64,000 bases of DNA from Oscarella lobularis (taxonomy: Eukaryota; Porifera; Homoscleromorpha; Homosclerophorida; Oscarellidae), in contig NC_089178.1 of the NCBI RefSeq assembly GCF_947507565.1, positions 1,178,001 through 1,242,000 of the forward strand, given 5' to 3'. The notes beneath the pieces are model-generated. The model ran no database searches. It was given only the letters and a program-made list of their open reading frames with translations, and was not told the DNA's origin. The translations under genes were made by a program, and so were the position numbers. Within the stretch, counting starts at the first letter, position 1, and the number at the start of each line of letters is the position of its first letter. Of this stretch, positions 41,384 to 53,045 are shown piece by piece.

Positions 41384-43794
41384 TTATTGTGCTTGACTGA
41401 TTATGTATTTTTTGAGCTTGGCTGCATTTAATTGAAGCAGTGTCGTCAGTCCGATCAAATCGCCGCTGATGTACGGAAGAGACGAGCTGCTGAGCTTGTG
41501 AAAATACCGGATGGAGCACACTCCGTCGCCCAATTTTTTGTCAGGGTAAACGGTATAGCCAGATGAGATACTCTAAAACACGAAAATTCGCGGTGGCGGC
41601 GGCGGCGGCGGCGGAACCACGAAGGACCTACTTCCGCTCTTATGCACTCTTTCGACGGAGGAAAGTCTTTGAAGTTGATTGAGGTAAAGGCAAGGGCATG
41701 ATAGTCGCTAGATATCATATAATTAATTAATAAGCGAGTCTCCGCGTGCACTGTATGTACCTGCTACTAGTTGCCTTTCTCTTTGTTGCAAGCATGAGGA
41801 ATTCCTTTGGCTGGCCTCCCTCTTCGGACGGCTGTAACACCAATCGAATAATACAGTCGTCAGCCGATTCCACGTGAACGACTTCGACTTTTCTAAGGCA
41901 ACAAGGTAAGCTCGTCAACAGATCACACGATTACCGGCAAAGAATGTCCCATTTGGGTCTTTCTTTGAAATTGGTGATGCAGTCAAAGACCGCGTCCACG
42001 GGCAATTTGACGCTAAGTGATACGCATACCACAACGTCAGACGATTGTTCACATCTCTTGCATTGAACCTTGTGACGTCGTAGTTTATAATATAATTTAG
42101 TATACGTTTCACTTACGTTCCCGTCATCAGATACTGTCTTCCACGAGTCGTCTGGTATTGTGATGAGACCAGTCAAACGTTTAATGTTTTCCAAAGTCAA
42201 GTCAAGCTAAATAAGACGCGTGTGCGGATTTAATTAATTAATTGATTAGTTTTAGTACAGCTTGATCGTTTGACCACGTCAGCAATTCGCCCTTTGAATT
42301 AATCGATTTTCTTAAATTTGTCAGATATCACATAGATAAGAGTTAGGAGCTTGTACAGTAGTACCTGGCAAGGCGAGACCAATACCGGGCTTGTGCGTTA
42401 TCATTCCTTAGTTTTTCCTCCTAAAAAAGCTTAGAAAACCACTACTAATTCTTCTTTTCTATGCCTTAGACTGCGGCCAAAGTTTCTCCGGCGGTATCGC
42501 TTCCCCGTTATCGTCAATTGCTTCGAAGGTGAAAAAGGCGCTGTTGATGTGACGATAGTCGCCTGAAATGCTTCTGGCATCGACTCGAACGCCAACCTCA
42601 AAACTGAAACGCCGAAAAATTATTCGAAAACGAAGAATCGTCGTCGTAGCCAAACCTGGTCGTAAAAACGGCATTCACGGACGATTTCAAAAAGACGCGA
42701 TCGCCCACGTAGGCGGGCGCACGAAAAACGACCGAATCAACGGCCGTAGGAACGGGAGTCCGTTGGCAAACGCGACTAGAAAGAAACGTCAAGAATAGAC
42801 GCCTCTATTGAAGGATATACCTAGCTGATATCATGGCCAGTGTTACCATCCACTCCATGATCTACGAAGAGGGATTCATTGCGATTTCTCCTTATGATAT
42901 CTCATCTACTTGGCCTCCAAATGCCGTTTTATGGTGATTTGCGTGCTGAGGTAGAACCAGTTCTACGCTCTCTGCTTTCGTTCTTGCGACAGGTATGCCG
43001 TCTTTTTTAGACTTTTGTGCGGCGAGACTGAAATGTTTCGCTGACATTCGCTTGCTGATGCCAACCGACACCTCCTTTATTTCATGAGACAAAGCTCGTC
43101 TGAAAAAAAACCGTCATAGACTTTTAGCGGTGCGCGAGAAAAGCGTTCCTTACCGAATTCGTCGCCGTTCGTTTGCTAGTAAGTGTTCGATTCTCTCTTC
43201 TTCCGTGTTGACGGGAATAGGGTCCAATTGTACCTTTCCACCGTCAATAGGTCTGGCGACGAAAGTGAAATAAGCCTGGTAGCCAAAAGAAGAAGAATCG
43301 ATTCACAGGAGCAGTTTGTTCAGCTAAGGTATACTTTGCACAAGGGTGCGACACTTCCTGTCTTCATGTTTTCAACAGAAACTTGAATTCCCAGCTCCAT
43401 ACTAGTACCAAAGGCTCGGTTGACTTTTGCTCTAAGCTGGACGACATTACCCTCTCTACACAACTGAATGAGATGCGGTTGGAAAAAAAAACACAAGAGG
43501 CTTACTTCACTCGATTTGATTCGAATTTCATGTTGTCCATGGCAACGGTGACGCAGGCCATTTTCGCGTGTCGTTCAGCTGTGGAACCATAGAACGCACA
43601 ACGTCATCAAACGGCGCGCGCCCGCGCGGAGACGAACCTGACACGCACGAGCAAATATCCATCCATTTGAGCAAGACGCCGTAGAATCGTGCGCCCGTTT
43701 CGCCAACGTATTCCGACGTCACGATTTGATTCATTTCGACTTCCGTCGTATTCTTCGAGGCTGGTTCCTCCTCCGGCTCCCTAAGAGGATCCAT
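41384..43794 (-). CDS. ACOT12: acyl-CoA thioesterase ACOT11/12-like (two hotdog domains plus START)
   Basis: Hydrolyses acyl- or acetyl-CoA. The start (ATG 43792-43794) gives MDPLREPEEEPASKN, then the first hotdog domain (GARFYGVLLKWMDICSC). The second hotdog domain has VELVLPQHANHHKTAFGGQV, APAYVGDRVFLKSSVNAVF and HINSAFFTFEAIDDNG. The START lipid-binding domain appears as SLSVKLPVDAVFDCITNFKE with RPKWD, ending YFHKLSSSSLPYISGDLIG, an equivalent of the family tail YFNHMSASILPYFAGNL. The stop TAA is at 41384-41386 and overlaps an AATAAA. Domain order matches ACOT11/ACOT12; which of the two cannot be resolved. Its start lies 165 bp from the divergent gene at 43959. Confidence 0.88.
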
Positions 43795-43958
43795 CTTCTT
43801 TCGACTTTGCTAGCGCACGCGCTTTTGAGTATGCAACAGCAGATCGGTCTTCGTCGAAGCGATACGAATGAAGTATTCCGAGCGTGCGGTCGATGGACTA
43901 TTGGTGAGTGGCAGTCACGAGTTTTGACGTTGAGAAAAAGCTCGCATCTTGCAAAGGA

Positions 43959-46900
43959 ATGCGAAGCGCAACGGAAAATTCGAGCAAAATCGAGGTTTCC
44001 ATGAACGCCGAGCACTTCCGAGTGCAAATCTGTGAATTCTACGCTTCGGACGAAGGAAAAGTCGTTCTAATCCCAATGAAAGACGAAGTAGTGACAGTGG
44101 AAACCAAAGGAGTCACAGTGAAAGGAGGAAGTCTTTCTTTACGCGAAGGTGACTGACGTCATATAAGACGGACTTAGTGACGTCAATGGGACTCTTCCAT
44201 TGTACGTAGGAGATAGTTTTCATGTGGGGCCCGTTGTTTTTCATGTTGAACGCCTTCGGTGAGAATGCACGTGCTCACTACTCATAGCTTAGTCATAAGA
44301 ATGCTTGGGTGTTATTTAGAAAGAGGCAATTGCCCCAAATTCCATTGATAACGGAAGTCCTCAGTTCAAAAGTAAAGTCACAACGAAGTCTGGGCTTCTT
44401 TTACAAATATAAGCCTTTTCTAGATATTAGTGAATGATAAGCCACTTCCGGTTTCAATTAGCAAAAGTAAGAATTTTGATTTGATTTCATCTTTTGACGT
44501 TGTAGTTCTTTCTCTCTCTCTCTCTCTCTCTCTCTTTTTGAGGTGATATAGCCATGCTACTTCCTTCTCTCGAAAAAACATCATGGAAACGAGAAGAAAG
44601 CATGACGTCACAGTGGGTGATATGCGTCGACGATTCTCCAAACAAAAACGTAGAACAAGCCATCGAGTACATGGTGAAACAGACGCGATTTCACGTATCG
44701 AGCGAAAACACGGCGACACTGAGAAGATATTTATTCGACGCCATCAACGTAAACGCGCAAAGAATTTAGACTCGATCTTTCCTCCTCATTGCAATATAGT
44801 TAATTCACCGAGACGAAGTCGACGCAATACTAGAAAAATTTATCGAACTCTATGAAGAATATCATGATCGAGCGACCGTTGCGCCGACGGAGATAAATCC
44901 CTCGCCCGAAGACGAACCCGTCGTTCGTATGCTATGCAAATTCGTCGGTCTTGATCAAGATTTTTCGTCGGTATTCTAATTAATTAAAAGCAAGGGGTTA
45001 GTTATGGAGATTCTCTGTGTTTTTAGCTTGTCCTTTGGCTCGAGCTCATCGAGTCTTTGGCCGTCGGCTCGTTGCATGTTCGATATGTGCTCCTCTCTGA
45101 AAAATTTCACGGTTATGCTTCCGGTCTGCTATTGACGGCGGATGACGCGGACGTGAAAACGAAAGTTTGTCGCATTTTGTCGCTCATGTCTAACACGATT
45201 CTTCCCGATCACGCGAAAGTATGCGTCAAACATTTGCGGTTTCTTTAGAAACGATGTTTTTTTCTTTTTTTTTAGCCTCCGCTGCATCTTAGCTATGTTG
45301 AGATTATACTGCGTAGTTTGGAGGGAAGCGATAGCGTGCATTTCGCGACGGCCGCCTGTCAGACTCTGGCAGCGATTGCTGAGGCGTTGTCGCTCAATTT
45401 GTGGCCTCGCAACGTCGGGTCTTTGTCGCTGGAGAATTGTTTGAGTCATAGGGCATTGCATGCTGTTGAGAGAGTCGTGAACGAGTGCGAAAGCGAAGAA
45501 GTCAGGAAGTCGTTGGCGAAGCTAAGTAAACTGAGATCTTTGACGTAAGAAGAATTTTTTTACGTAGACGAATTATGATTGATGTATCGCGCGTTGTGTC
45601 TGTCTAGTGTCTTGGGTTCAACGAGGACAACCACTGGTAGCCGGGAGAAGATGAGGTCTTCAGGGAGACGAAGAAAGAATTTGAATGCTGCTAGAAATAG
45701 CGATATTAAGGGAAACAGTGCGATTCCAATGACAGAACTTTCGACTGTAGTAGAATCAGAAACACGCGATAAAGTGACTGCAGTAGCTTTGCAGGAGGAA
45801 AGCGTACAGACGAAGGAGACCGAAGATACGGTATCTGCTCCTACAGATGAACTTCCTGCTGAAAATAAGTCGGAGTCGGAGTCGCACTGTGAATCAGAAA
45901 AGACTTCCACTTGTAGAAATTCTAATGAAGAGAATGAAATGAAGGGGGAGAGTGAAAATAAGCCACCAGGAGTAGTGTTTCAGAGCAAAGCTGGAGAGCA
46001 AGAAGGAAGCGAGAAAACTAACGATATCCCAACGGAAAAAGAAGCAGATCAGTCAGTAAAGATTCCTTCCTCCGAAGTATCTCAGGGTGAACCAGAAGAG
46101 AGCTCGAAAGAGATCCCAGGAGAAGGCCAGAATGTGGACGTCCTTGTAGTCGCAGAGGAGCAGAAGACACCCTCTGTTGTCACTAAGGAGTCTCCGAGCT
46201 CTCCTCTCGATGTCGCCCGGAAAGAAACCGAGGATACGGTAGCAAAAGATGATGAAGAAAATTGGGCCAGGAAAAAGGTAATACTTCTTTTGATTTTCTT
46301 TATCATTATAGTCTTTTGCTTTTAGACGAGAAAGAGCTGGGTGGCTAGCAAAGACTTTGTTCCTTGTATGCTTTCCGACGTAAGAGCCAGTTTGTACATG
46401 AATTCGACAGCACGTTTGCACAACACTTCGTTTTAGAGAAACCTAGCTGATGAAATACGAGCAGAAACGCCTGCCTTCAAAGCTGCTTTAGAGAAAAGAA
46501 AGAACGTTAGTTTCGTCACATCGAATCGTTTAGACAAAGAGGATCCTTTTGTGTAGGCGTTGGACTCGATTCTTTACAAGTGCATGGGAGGACTGAATAG
46601 CGCGACGCTTAGGGAAATTCTGCGTGACGATGTGAAGGATCTGGAAGTGGCTGCTGCACTCAATCTGCTAACGGCACTGTCGTGTGTCAAGTAAGTGAAC
46701 GAACGGGATATATAATGAGCTAAAACAAATATTGTCTTGTCCTGAAGAGAATCAATGTGGGATACTCAATCACTGCATTGCATTTTTGAGGTTCTGGGAA
46801 AATTTGTTGTTGAGCCGCAACTCGGGTAATGAGGATTTATTGTTTCAACTGACAACAAGTGATTTTTATTTTTATTTTTCAAGACACAATGTAGAAGCTT

Positions 46901-47121
46901 GTGACATATTTCGCTATTTTCTACATATATTCGAATCGGCTGATTCTGCAGAAGAAGCGACTGTCGGATCATGCTACGAACTACTGAAAAATCTGCACGG
47001 AAAACTAGTGAAACTGCTTGGAAACGTTGCGTTTTTGAGTCCAATGGAAAGCGGGCAGGACGAAGCGCTACTAGCTAGGCACAGTTTGCTTGCGTCGCTT
47101 GAGCAAGTTTTTACATTCTAG
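43959..47121 (+). CDS. unrecognised helical-repeat protein with acidic central linker
   Basis: I do not recognise this family. The first exon, ATG 43959, reads MRSATENSSKIEVSMNAEHF and includes a beta-rich segment (GKVVLIPMKDEVVTVE). After several short exons, helices resembling armadillo/HEAT repeats appear: WVICVDDSPNKNVEQAIEYM, VLWLELIESLAVGSLHVRYV, DVKTKVCRILSLMSN, and HFATAACQTLAAIAEALSL. A long exon (about 45600-46278) encodes an acidic, Glu/Ser/Lys-rich disordered linker. More helices follow (ALDSILYKCMGGLNSATL, CYELLKNLHGKLVKLLG) to the end near 47121. The exon chain was linked only by open frames and splice signals, so some junctions, especially 44160-44560 and 46380-46760, are uncertain. 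It could be two genes. Confidence 0.5.
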
Positions 47122-47185
47122 TTTTTTATGAATATATCTAAAGGAAAACACACACGCGTGTTCCAAATCCCGGATACCGGCAGCC

Positions 47186-50100
47186 ATGTTGGCCGTTTTC
47201 GACCGCATTCTCAATTATCTTCGAGGATCGCCCCAACCGCCTCAAGAATCGTCCGTCGACGTCGTAGAAAACTCGAGCGCAGTCGAACGACGAGAACATC
47301 GCGGCACAATCACGAGCATTGCAGAAAATCACGGAATGATCGACCACACGATCGCATTCTTCGTCGAATCGCTCGTCGGCGACGAATTTCCAGACGTCGG
47401 CGACCTCGTCGACGTCGTGGCGACGCGACGACGCCGTTTCGACGGCTGGCGCGCCGTTCGCGTGCGTCTCGTTCAACGTCAATGGCCCGACCCGGAAGCG
47501 GAGCCGGAAATCGACGACGCTCCTCAATCGCTCATCGGAAAAATCTCCTCTATCACCGACGTTTACGGTTACGTAAACGGCGATCGAATTTTATTTGAAT
47601 TCGACGCGCTCGTCGCCGGCTACGTCCCGGCTGTCGCCGATTGGGTCAAAGTCGACGTCAAGGCGAATCCCGCTAGTGAGATCACGTGGTTCGCCTATCG
47701 GGTTGAACCGTTGCGCGTGCGCAGTTTGTGTGGGCGGGTTCGGTATTTTGGCGCGCCGCGCGGCGCCAAGGAGCGCGGATATGTTGGGCGCGACGTCTAT
47801 TTTCATAAGAGTGCGTGCGTCGACGGGTTTGTGCCGGCGAACGGGGAATCGGTCAGGGTGAGAGCCGTGGAGTCCGGGCACAAGAAATCAAAGTGGCGTG
47901 CCTTGAGAGTGGAACCACTTGTAGCTACGAGTAGTGTTGCAACGGAGGAGTAATAAATGAAGTCGTTCATTTGGACATTAATTAATTTAGTATTTCTTAC
48001 AGTGGCGAGGCGGTTCAATCATCTTTTAATCATGGTATCGATGTCAATCAGGTAAATGATGTAGGAGAGATTTTTGCTGGGCAAGTCAAAGTTACGTCCA
48101 TTCCGCTCAAGTAAGATCTCTCTATCCACCACGTGGGAGGTGGAAAAAACGGGCCCGGACCTCGCGCTCTTGTAGGAACGGCAATAGCGAGCCAGTTAAC
48201 CTAATTGATTGCAGTGTGCTTGACGGAAAAGTTCTCGTGACTGTGCACGCAGAGAATGTTTTGCCTCCCGTCGATCTTCCCTACGAATTGTCTCCAGGAT
48301 CTTCGTGCATTCTTCAATGTTCTGTCTTCGGATGGTAACAATCTTTTCTAAGAATCCATTTCACTTTTTTTGTCTTTCTCGCATAGCGGTCTCGGTTGTT
48401 TTTGGAGTAAAGTTTCGCTGCGTTTCGATGGCTTTGACATTGACTTGTTTATTAACGTCCAAGTGGTCGATCCACTGGAAGCGGTCGTCGCCCCCGTCGA
48501 GCCGTATCGGCCACAGAAACGCTTAGGATTGGGTCGCGGCGTTCGCGGTGGGAGAGTGAACGAAGAACGAACGCTCGTTGTACCAGGGCAAAGACCACAA
48601 TTGTACGCAGCCAATAGAACGGATGACAAATGACTCTGTATTGTATTTTTAGCGTTGAAGTTCGTTTGCCGCGGAAGCTTATGCTGTACGACGTGCCTGA
48701 TAGCGTAAGAGAGGGCTTTGCTAGTAGGAAGGATATCTTTACTATTTTACCCGTTTTGGCTCAGGTACTTATTAGATTGGCGGTCAATTTTTTTCCTATA
48801 AATGAGACTTCTCTTTTAGCCCCTATCGCTTAGAAGTTATTCTCAACGATTTTCCGCATTGCTCTACGCTGAAGAACTGGAAATGGAAAGGACAATAAAA
48901 CAATATGCAATACCTGACGTAAGACACATAGACTACTTGAAAAAAGCATCGAATATATGCGACTACAGGCGGAAATGCGACAAGTAGGCGATTACCTCAA
49001 ATTGGTTGTTCCCGGCTTGACTGAAAGACGTCCCTCGCTTCTTGTTGGCGACAAAGTTTACGCTTCTCTCCCAGGTATACATTTCGTTTCTCTTTTTGCA
49101 TCCTATAACTCTCTTTCCCCTCTTCACAAGGAGCCGACGAGACAGTGCCTCACTATGAGGGATTTATTCACGAGGTTTTTCTGTGGAGCCCTATTCGCGC
49201 TTTATACACTTTTTCTCTCTCTCTCTCTCTAGATTCAAGGAGAGAGCGTTTTACTGAAATTCTCCAACTCGTTTCACAAGCGATTTCGCAACGACAACTA
49301 TCACGTAGACTTTTGCTTTGGCAGGCAAGCACACCATGACGCCCCAACAATTTTTAATTAATTAATTAACGAAACGATAAAAGGACGCCACTTCGCAGAT
49401 GCCATCAAGCCGTCGAATTCATCAGGCAACTCGGAAGCGAATGTAATAGTTTAGCTACGAATAGGCAGTTTTTTCGGCTACTGTACTATAGTTCTTTTTC
49501 CCACCGCTGTTGATCCGAAGCCGCCCGTTGCTTCCGTGCGTCTTTTCGTTGATCTAAGCGCCGGACTTCGTCCGCCAGATTTTCTCAATAATTGTCTCAA
49601 TACGCGACAAAAGGAAGCGGTTCAGAGAATAGTGGCCGCTCGAGGTCGACCGGCTCCCTACGTCGTATTTGGGCCGCCGGGAACCGGAAAAACCGTTACG
49701 CTTGTCGAAGCAATACTTCAGGTACTCTGTACTACATACGTAGTTTAGTTTCTATAACGTAAAGGATTTCAGGTTTTTTATCGGATCCCGTTTAGCCGTA
49801 TACTCGTAACAGCTCCTTCGAATAGCGCGGCGGATTTGTTGGTACTGCGCTTGATGCCTGTGTACCCATGCATAATTACTACATGTATACGTATAGGCAC
49901 TTCGTTTATGTGCCACCCAATGTTTTTCTCAGGGCGATTTAGCAAGATTGAACGCCTATCAGAGGTTATCCGAGGTAGAGCTCTGTCTCTCTCCTCTCTC
50001 TCTCTCTCTCTCTCTGTTAATTGTAGAATTATTATTTCTCACAGTCTCCTGAAGCTCTGCTGCCTTTTTGTCATACTGCTGACGAACTTGAAACATTTGC

Positions 50101-52000
50101 CTATTATCGAATTGTCGTCACAACGTGCGTCTCGTCGGGAATCTTTTACTCTTTCGGTCTGCAGCAGGATCACTTTACTCACGTTTTTGTAGATGAGGTG
50201 CAAAGCCACAAGAGAAAAAGATTTTTAAGTATTTCTGTAAGAATATAGGCTGGTCAGTCAACTGAACCGGAATGTTTGATACCTGCTCTGTATTGTGCTG
50301 GTCAACACGGTCAGGTACTGTACGTCACTTTTTAGAATAGATCCAGTCACCTTCTTCTTTTCTTCTAGTGTGTCTTGGCTGGCGATCCATATCAACTTGG
50401 CCCTGTTCTAATGTCGAAAATAGCTGACGTGCACGGACTTCAACTTTCCTTGTTGGAACGTCTGACCAAACGCCCGGCGTATCGTCGCAACGACGAGTTT
50501 GCTTCAGTAGGGGGATTTAATCCTTGCTTGGTATTCGCAGTTGTGTATGTACAGCAGACAGATTGACTGATGGTTTTGCTAGGTGACAAAGTTAATTGAC
50601 AATTATCGTTCTCATCGTAGTATTCTAGAAGTGCCGTCGAGACTGTTTTATGACGCAGAGCTCCGACCCTGTGCTCCTATCTCAAGGTTAGTTCCTTAAT
50701 TAGGAGAGTTATATATATTTTACTTGTGTTGTTGTTGGCAGAATTGGATCTCTCTGTAATTGGCCGGCTCTTCCGTGTCAGCCCAACTTTCCGATCATTT
50801 TTCACGGAATCAAGGTAAGCTACTAAAGATTGCCTATATGGTAAAAATCTATTCTTTAGGGAGAGGATCTTCGTGAGGGGACCAACCCGTCTTGGTTCAA
50901 TCCTGCTGAAGCGGTTCAGGTATCGAGAGGATCAGGCACTCGGACTTTATCAGTTCATACAGTGGGGTCAGAAAGTTTTCGGCACATTTAAGATTAACAT
51001 AGTTTATACCTTGACGATACAATCTGTACACTACTAGCCCCCAAACACTGTTTAGTGCCGAAAAACACGTTTAGAAACCCTTGGTGCCCGGTACGCCTTT
51101 GTTTCAACTAGTAAAAAGGACAGGCTTTTTTACACTAACTGCAGTCAGGTGTTTTAAAAGCGATTTTACTAACTACTAGTATAAACAAAGTTGTCCCTAT
51201 TATATCAGATACGTGGTCCTGGGGGTTTTGCTGATACGAACTATACGTATATTTACATATACTTTCCGAGTAAAGAAACTCATCAGATCGCACATGCATG
51301 ATCTGAGTAAATTTGGATGGTGCCGAAAACTTTCTGACCCCACTGTATATGTGCGTTCTATTTAGGCACTCAAATACGCTTTGCAGTTGACCGGTAATGG
51401 CTCGGACGGTCCTCAGCTGAGTCTCCAGTGTCAAGACATTGGAATTATTACGCCATATCGTAAACAGGTTTTGTCACACTGACTTGCAACAATATCAGCT
51501 TTTTTTGAGTTCTGTTGGTGTGCTATAGGTTGAAAAAATTAGGTCTCTTTTGGAGCGGTTTGGAATTTCGGATATAAAAGTCATTTAAACACTTAGGCTG
51601 TGGCATGTGTAATTCAATTTTCTAGGTTGGCTCTGTAGAGGAATTTCAAGGACAGGAACGAAGAGCAATAATTCTGTCGACTGTATGCCTTTTCTTTATG
51701 TTGGAGCAGCTATTTATGATATGTTGTACTGTAAATTCAGGTTCGTTCAACGTCTTCCTTTTTGTCGTCCAATGAGCATTTTTGCCTGGGATTTGTTGGC
51801 AATCCGAAAAGATTCAACGTTGCTATCACACGAGCTGAAGCTCTTCTAATTGTCATTGGTAATCGTCAATTGTTGTCCAAGGTTTGACTGGAAGAATGAG
51901 TTTATGGCATTAAAGCTCTCTAATACGAATAATTTAGGATTCCTATTGGGAAGGTTTTATTGAGTTTTGCGAAAAGCACGGTGCTTGCATTGGGCATTAG
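47186..52000 (+). CDS. MOV10L1: MOV10L1/Armitage-type RNA helicase, complete copy
   Basis: An SF1 (Upf1-like) RNA helicase that in animals feeds piRNA precursors to the silencing machinery. A single 5' exon (47186-47949) encodes three cold-shock/S1-like modules, e.g. [38 protein letters not shown] and [19 protein letters not shown], matching the MOV10L1 N terminus. A phase-2 intron (47950-48002) leads to the body, with one RG-rich unit ([19 protein letters not shown]) and [19 protein letters not shown]. The helicase core has motif [16 protein letters not shown], Ia [42 protein letters not shown], then [31 protein letters not shown] and [16 protein letters not shown]. It ends [12 protein letters not shown] with TAG at 51998-52000. 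All helicase motifs are intact. A MITE lies in one intron. Confidence 0.92.
50960..51345. mobile_element. Tc1/mariner-type MITE in a helicase intron
   Basis: A 386-bp element with perfect 26-bp terminal inverted repeats (50960-50985 and 51320-51345; each starts CAGTGGGGTCAGAAAG inward) flanked by TA on both sides (50958-50959, 51346-51347), the target duplication typical of Tc1/mariner. The interior encodes no transposase, so it is non-autonomous. It sits between the exons ending PAEAVQ and starting ALKYALQL. The matching intron of the second helicase copy lacks it, so the insertion postdates the duplication or was never copied. Confidence 0.9.
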
Positions 52001-52369
52001 CAATCAACATGTCATTCGTTTAAGGTAATATCGCTTGGACGTTTTAATGGCTGATCTGCCTATGCTTAGCGTTGTTATAATTAAAGCAGCTTTTTGTTGA
52101 TAAGACATTGTTTGTTCTCATCATGATGGTAGCCCGCAGAAAACACAGTGCTTCATAGACAAACAAATAAGATGTCTAACTAACGAATACACGTAAGTTT
52201 TTAACTACACATAGTGAAGCTCTTCTACGCTTTGGAGGAATTGATCTTCTTTTCCGCTCCTCGGTTTAAGCGGAAGCCAAGCAATGCGTAATTCAGTGCT
52301 CCCAGTTGCAGGTGCGTTAAAAATAAGGTTTTTCATAGTCTCCTTTTTTCCTTTTTTGTCCTGCTGGGA
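52001..52369. other. spacer downstream of the complete helicase copy
   Basis: About 370 bp without a supported exon. It contains a small inverted repeat (TTCCGCT near 52250 with AGCGGAA near 52270) of unknown meaning. A minus-strand open stretch here could be a shadow or a further 3' exon of the candidate gene next to it. Confidence 0.35.
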
Positions 52370-52670
52370 TCATGCTTTTGGATGGCAGCAATAGCCAGGA
52401 AAAAAGTGAAAGTCTGTTTTTATTTCCGGCATTTCAACATCGACGTCCTGGTATTCATCAACAAATAGAGACAGCTTGTTGAGAGCATCAGGTACTCGCT
52501 TACGCTTTCGTCTTTTTAGTTAGAACAGACCATCGCCACTAACCGACCTAAAAGCAGAAAAGATCAGATCAGAAACAAAATTTAATGTATGAGCGCACTC
52601 AGTCATCTTTTGGAGTAAGTTTCTAATTCTTGTACAATTCAAAGGGGCCTCATGCACTATGATCCGAAGG
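52370..52670 (-). CDS. candidate small spliced gene, two 3' exons, unrecognised
   Basis: Two adjacent minus-strand exons read as a sensible protein. The first (about 52548-52670) gives LRIIVHEAPLNCTRIRNLLQ followed by KMTECAHTLNFVSDLIFSAF. A 36-nt intron (52512-52547, gtcgg...taaaaag) joins it in frame to RKRKRVPDALNKLSLFVDEY, then QDVDVEMPEIKTDFHFFPGY and a TGA at 52370-52372. The composition (basic patch, acidic patch, hydrophobic helix) looks genuinely coding. The upstream exons are unclear; an ATG at 52944 opening MALQFSLNLPHDACSS is a possible start, which would make the gene divergent from the kinase fusion gene at 53046. No family recognised. Confidence 0.35.
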
Positions 52671-53045
52671 CTCGATCAATGTTGTAGGCTCAGTATGTTA
52701 ACAATGCTGTTTGCAGCATCAGAAAAGAAGAAGATGAGGAGAATTTTTACAAAGTAATACCGATAGGCAGCACTAAATTACCTAAGTTTGCTAAAGACGC
52801 CTAGTCTCTGAGAGGCAATACGTGACACGGATAATGACGATGGACGAAAAAAGAAAGAAAAAGGAGGCCTTACAATCAACTGGAAACAGCGTTCAAAGAA
52901 CTACATGCATCGTGCGGAAGATTCAATGAAAACTGAAGTGCCATTTCTTAGATTTGGTTTAGTAAGTCTCACATGAGCTACTGACACCACGCGAGCCCAC
53001 GTGCCCTCCGGAAAGGCTTCCATTTGTGACGAAACGAACCGATCG
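52671..53045. other. region upstream of the kinase-helicase fusion gene
   Basis: About 375 bp that should hold the promoter of the fusion gene and perhaps the 5' exon of the minus-strand candidate gene. No repeat or RNA gene seen. Confidence 0.35.
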
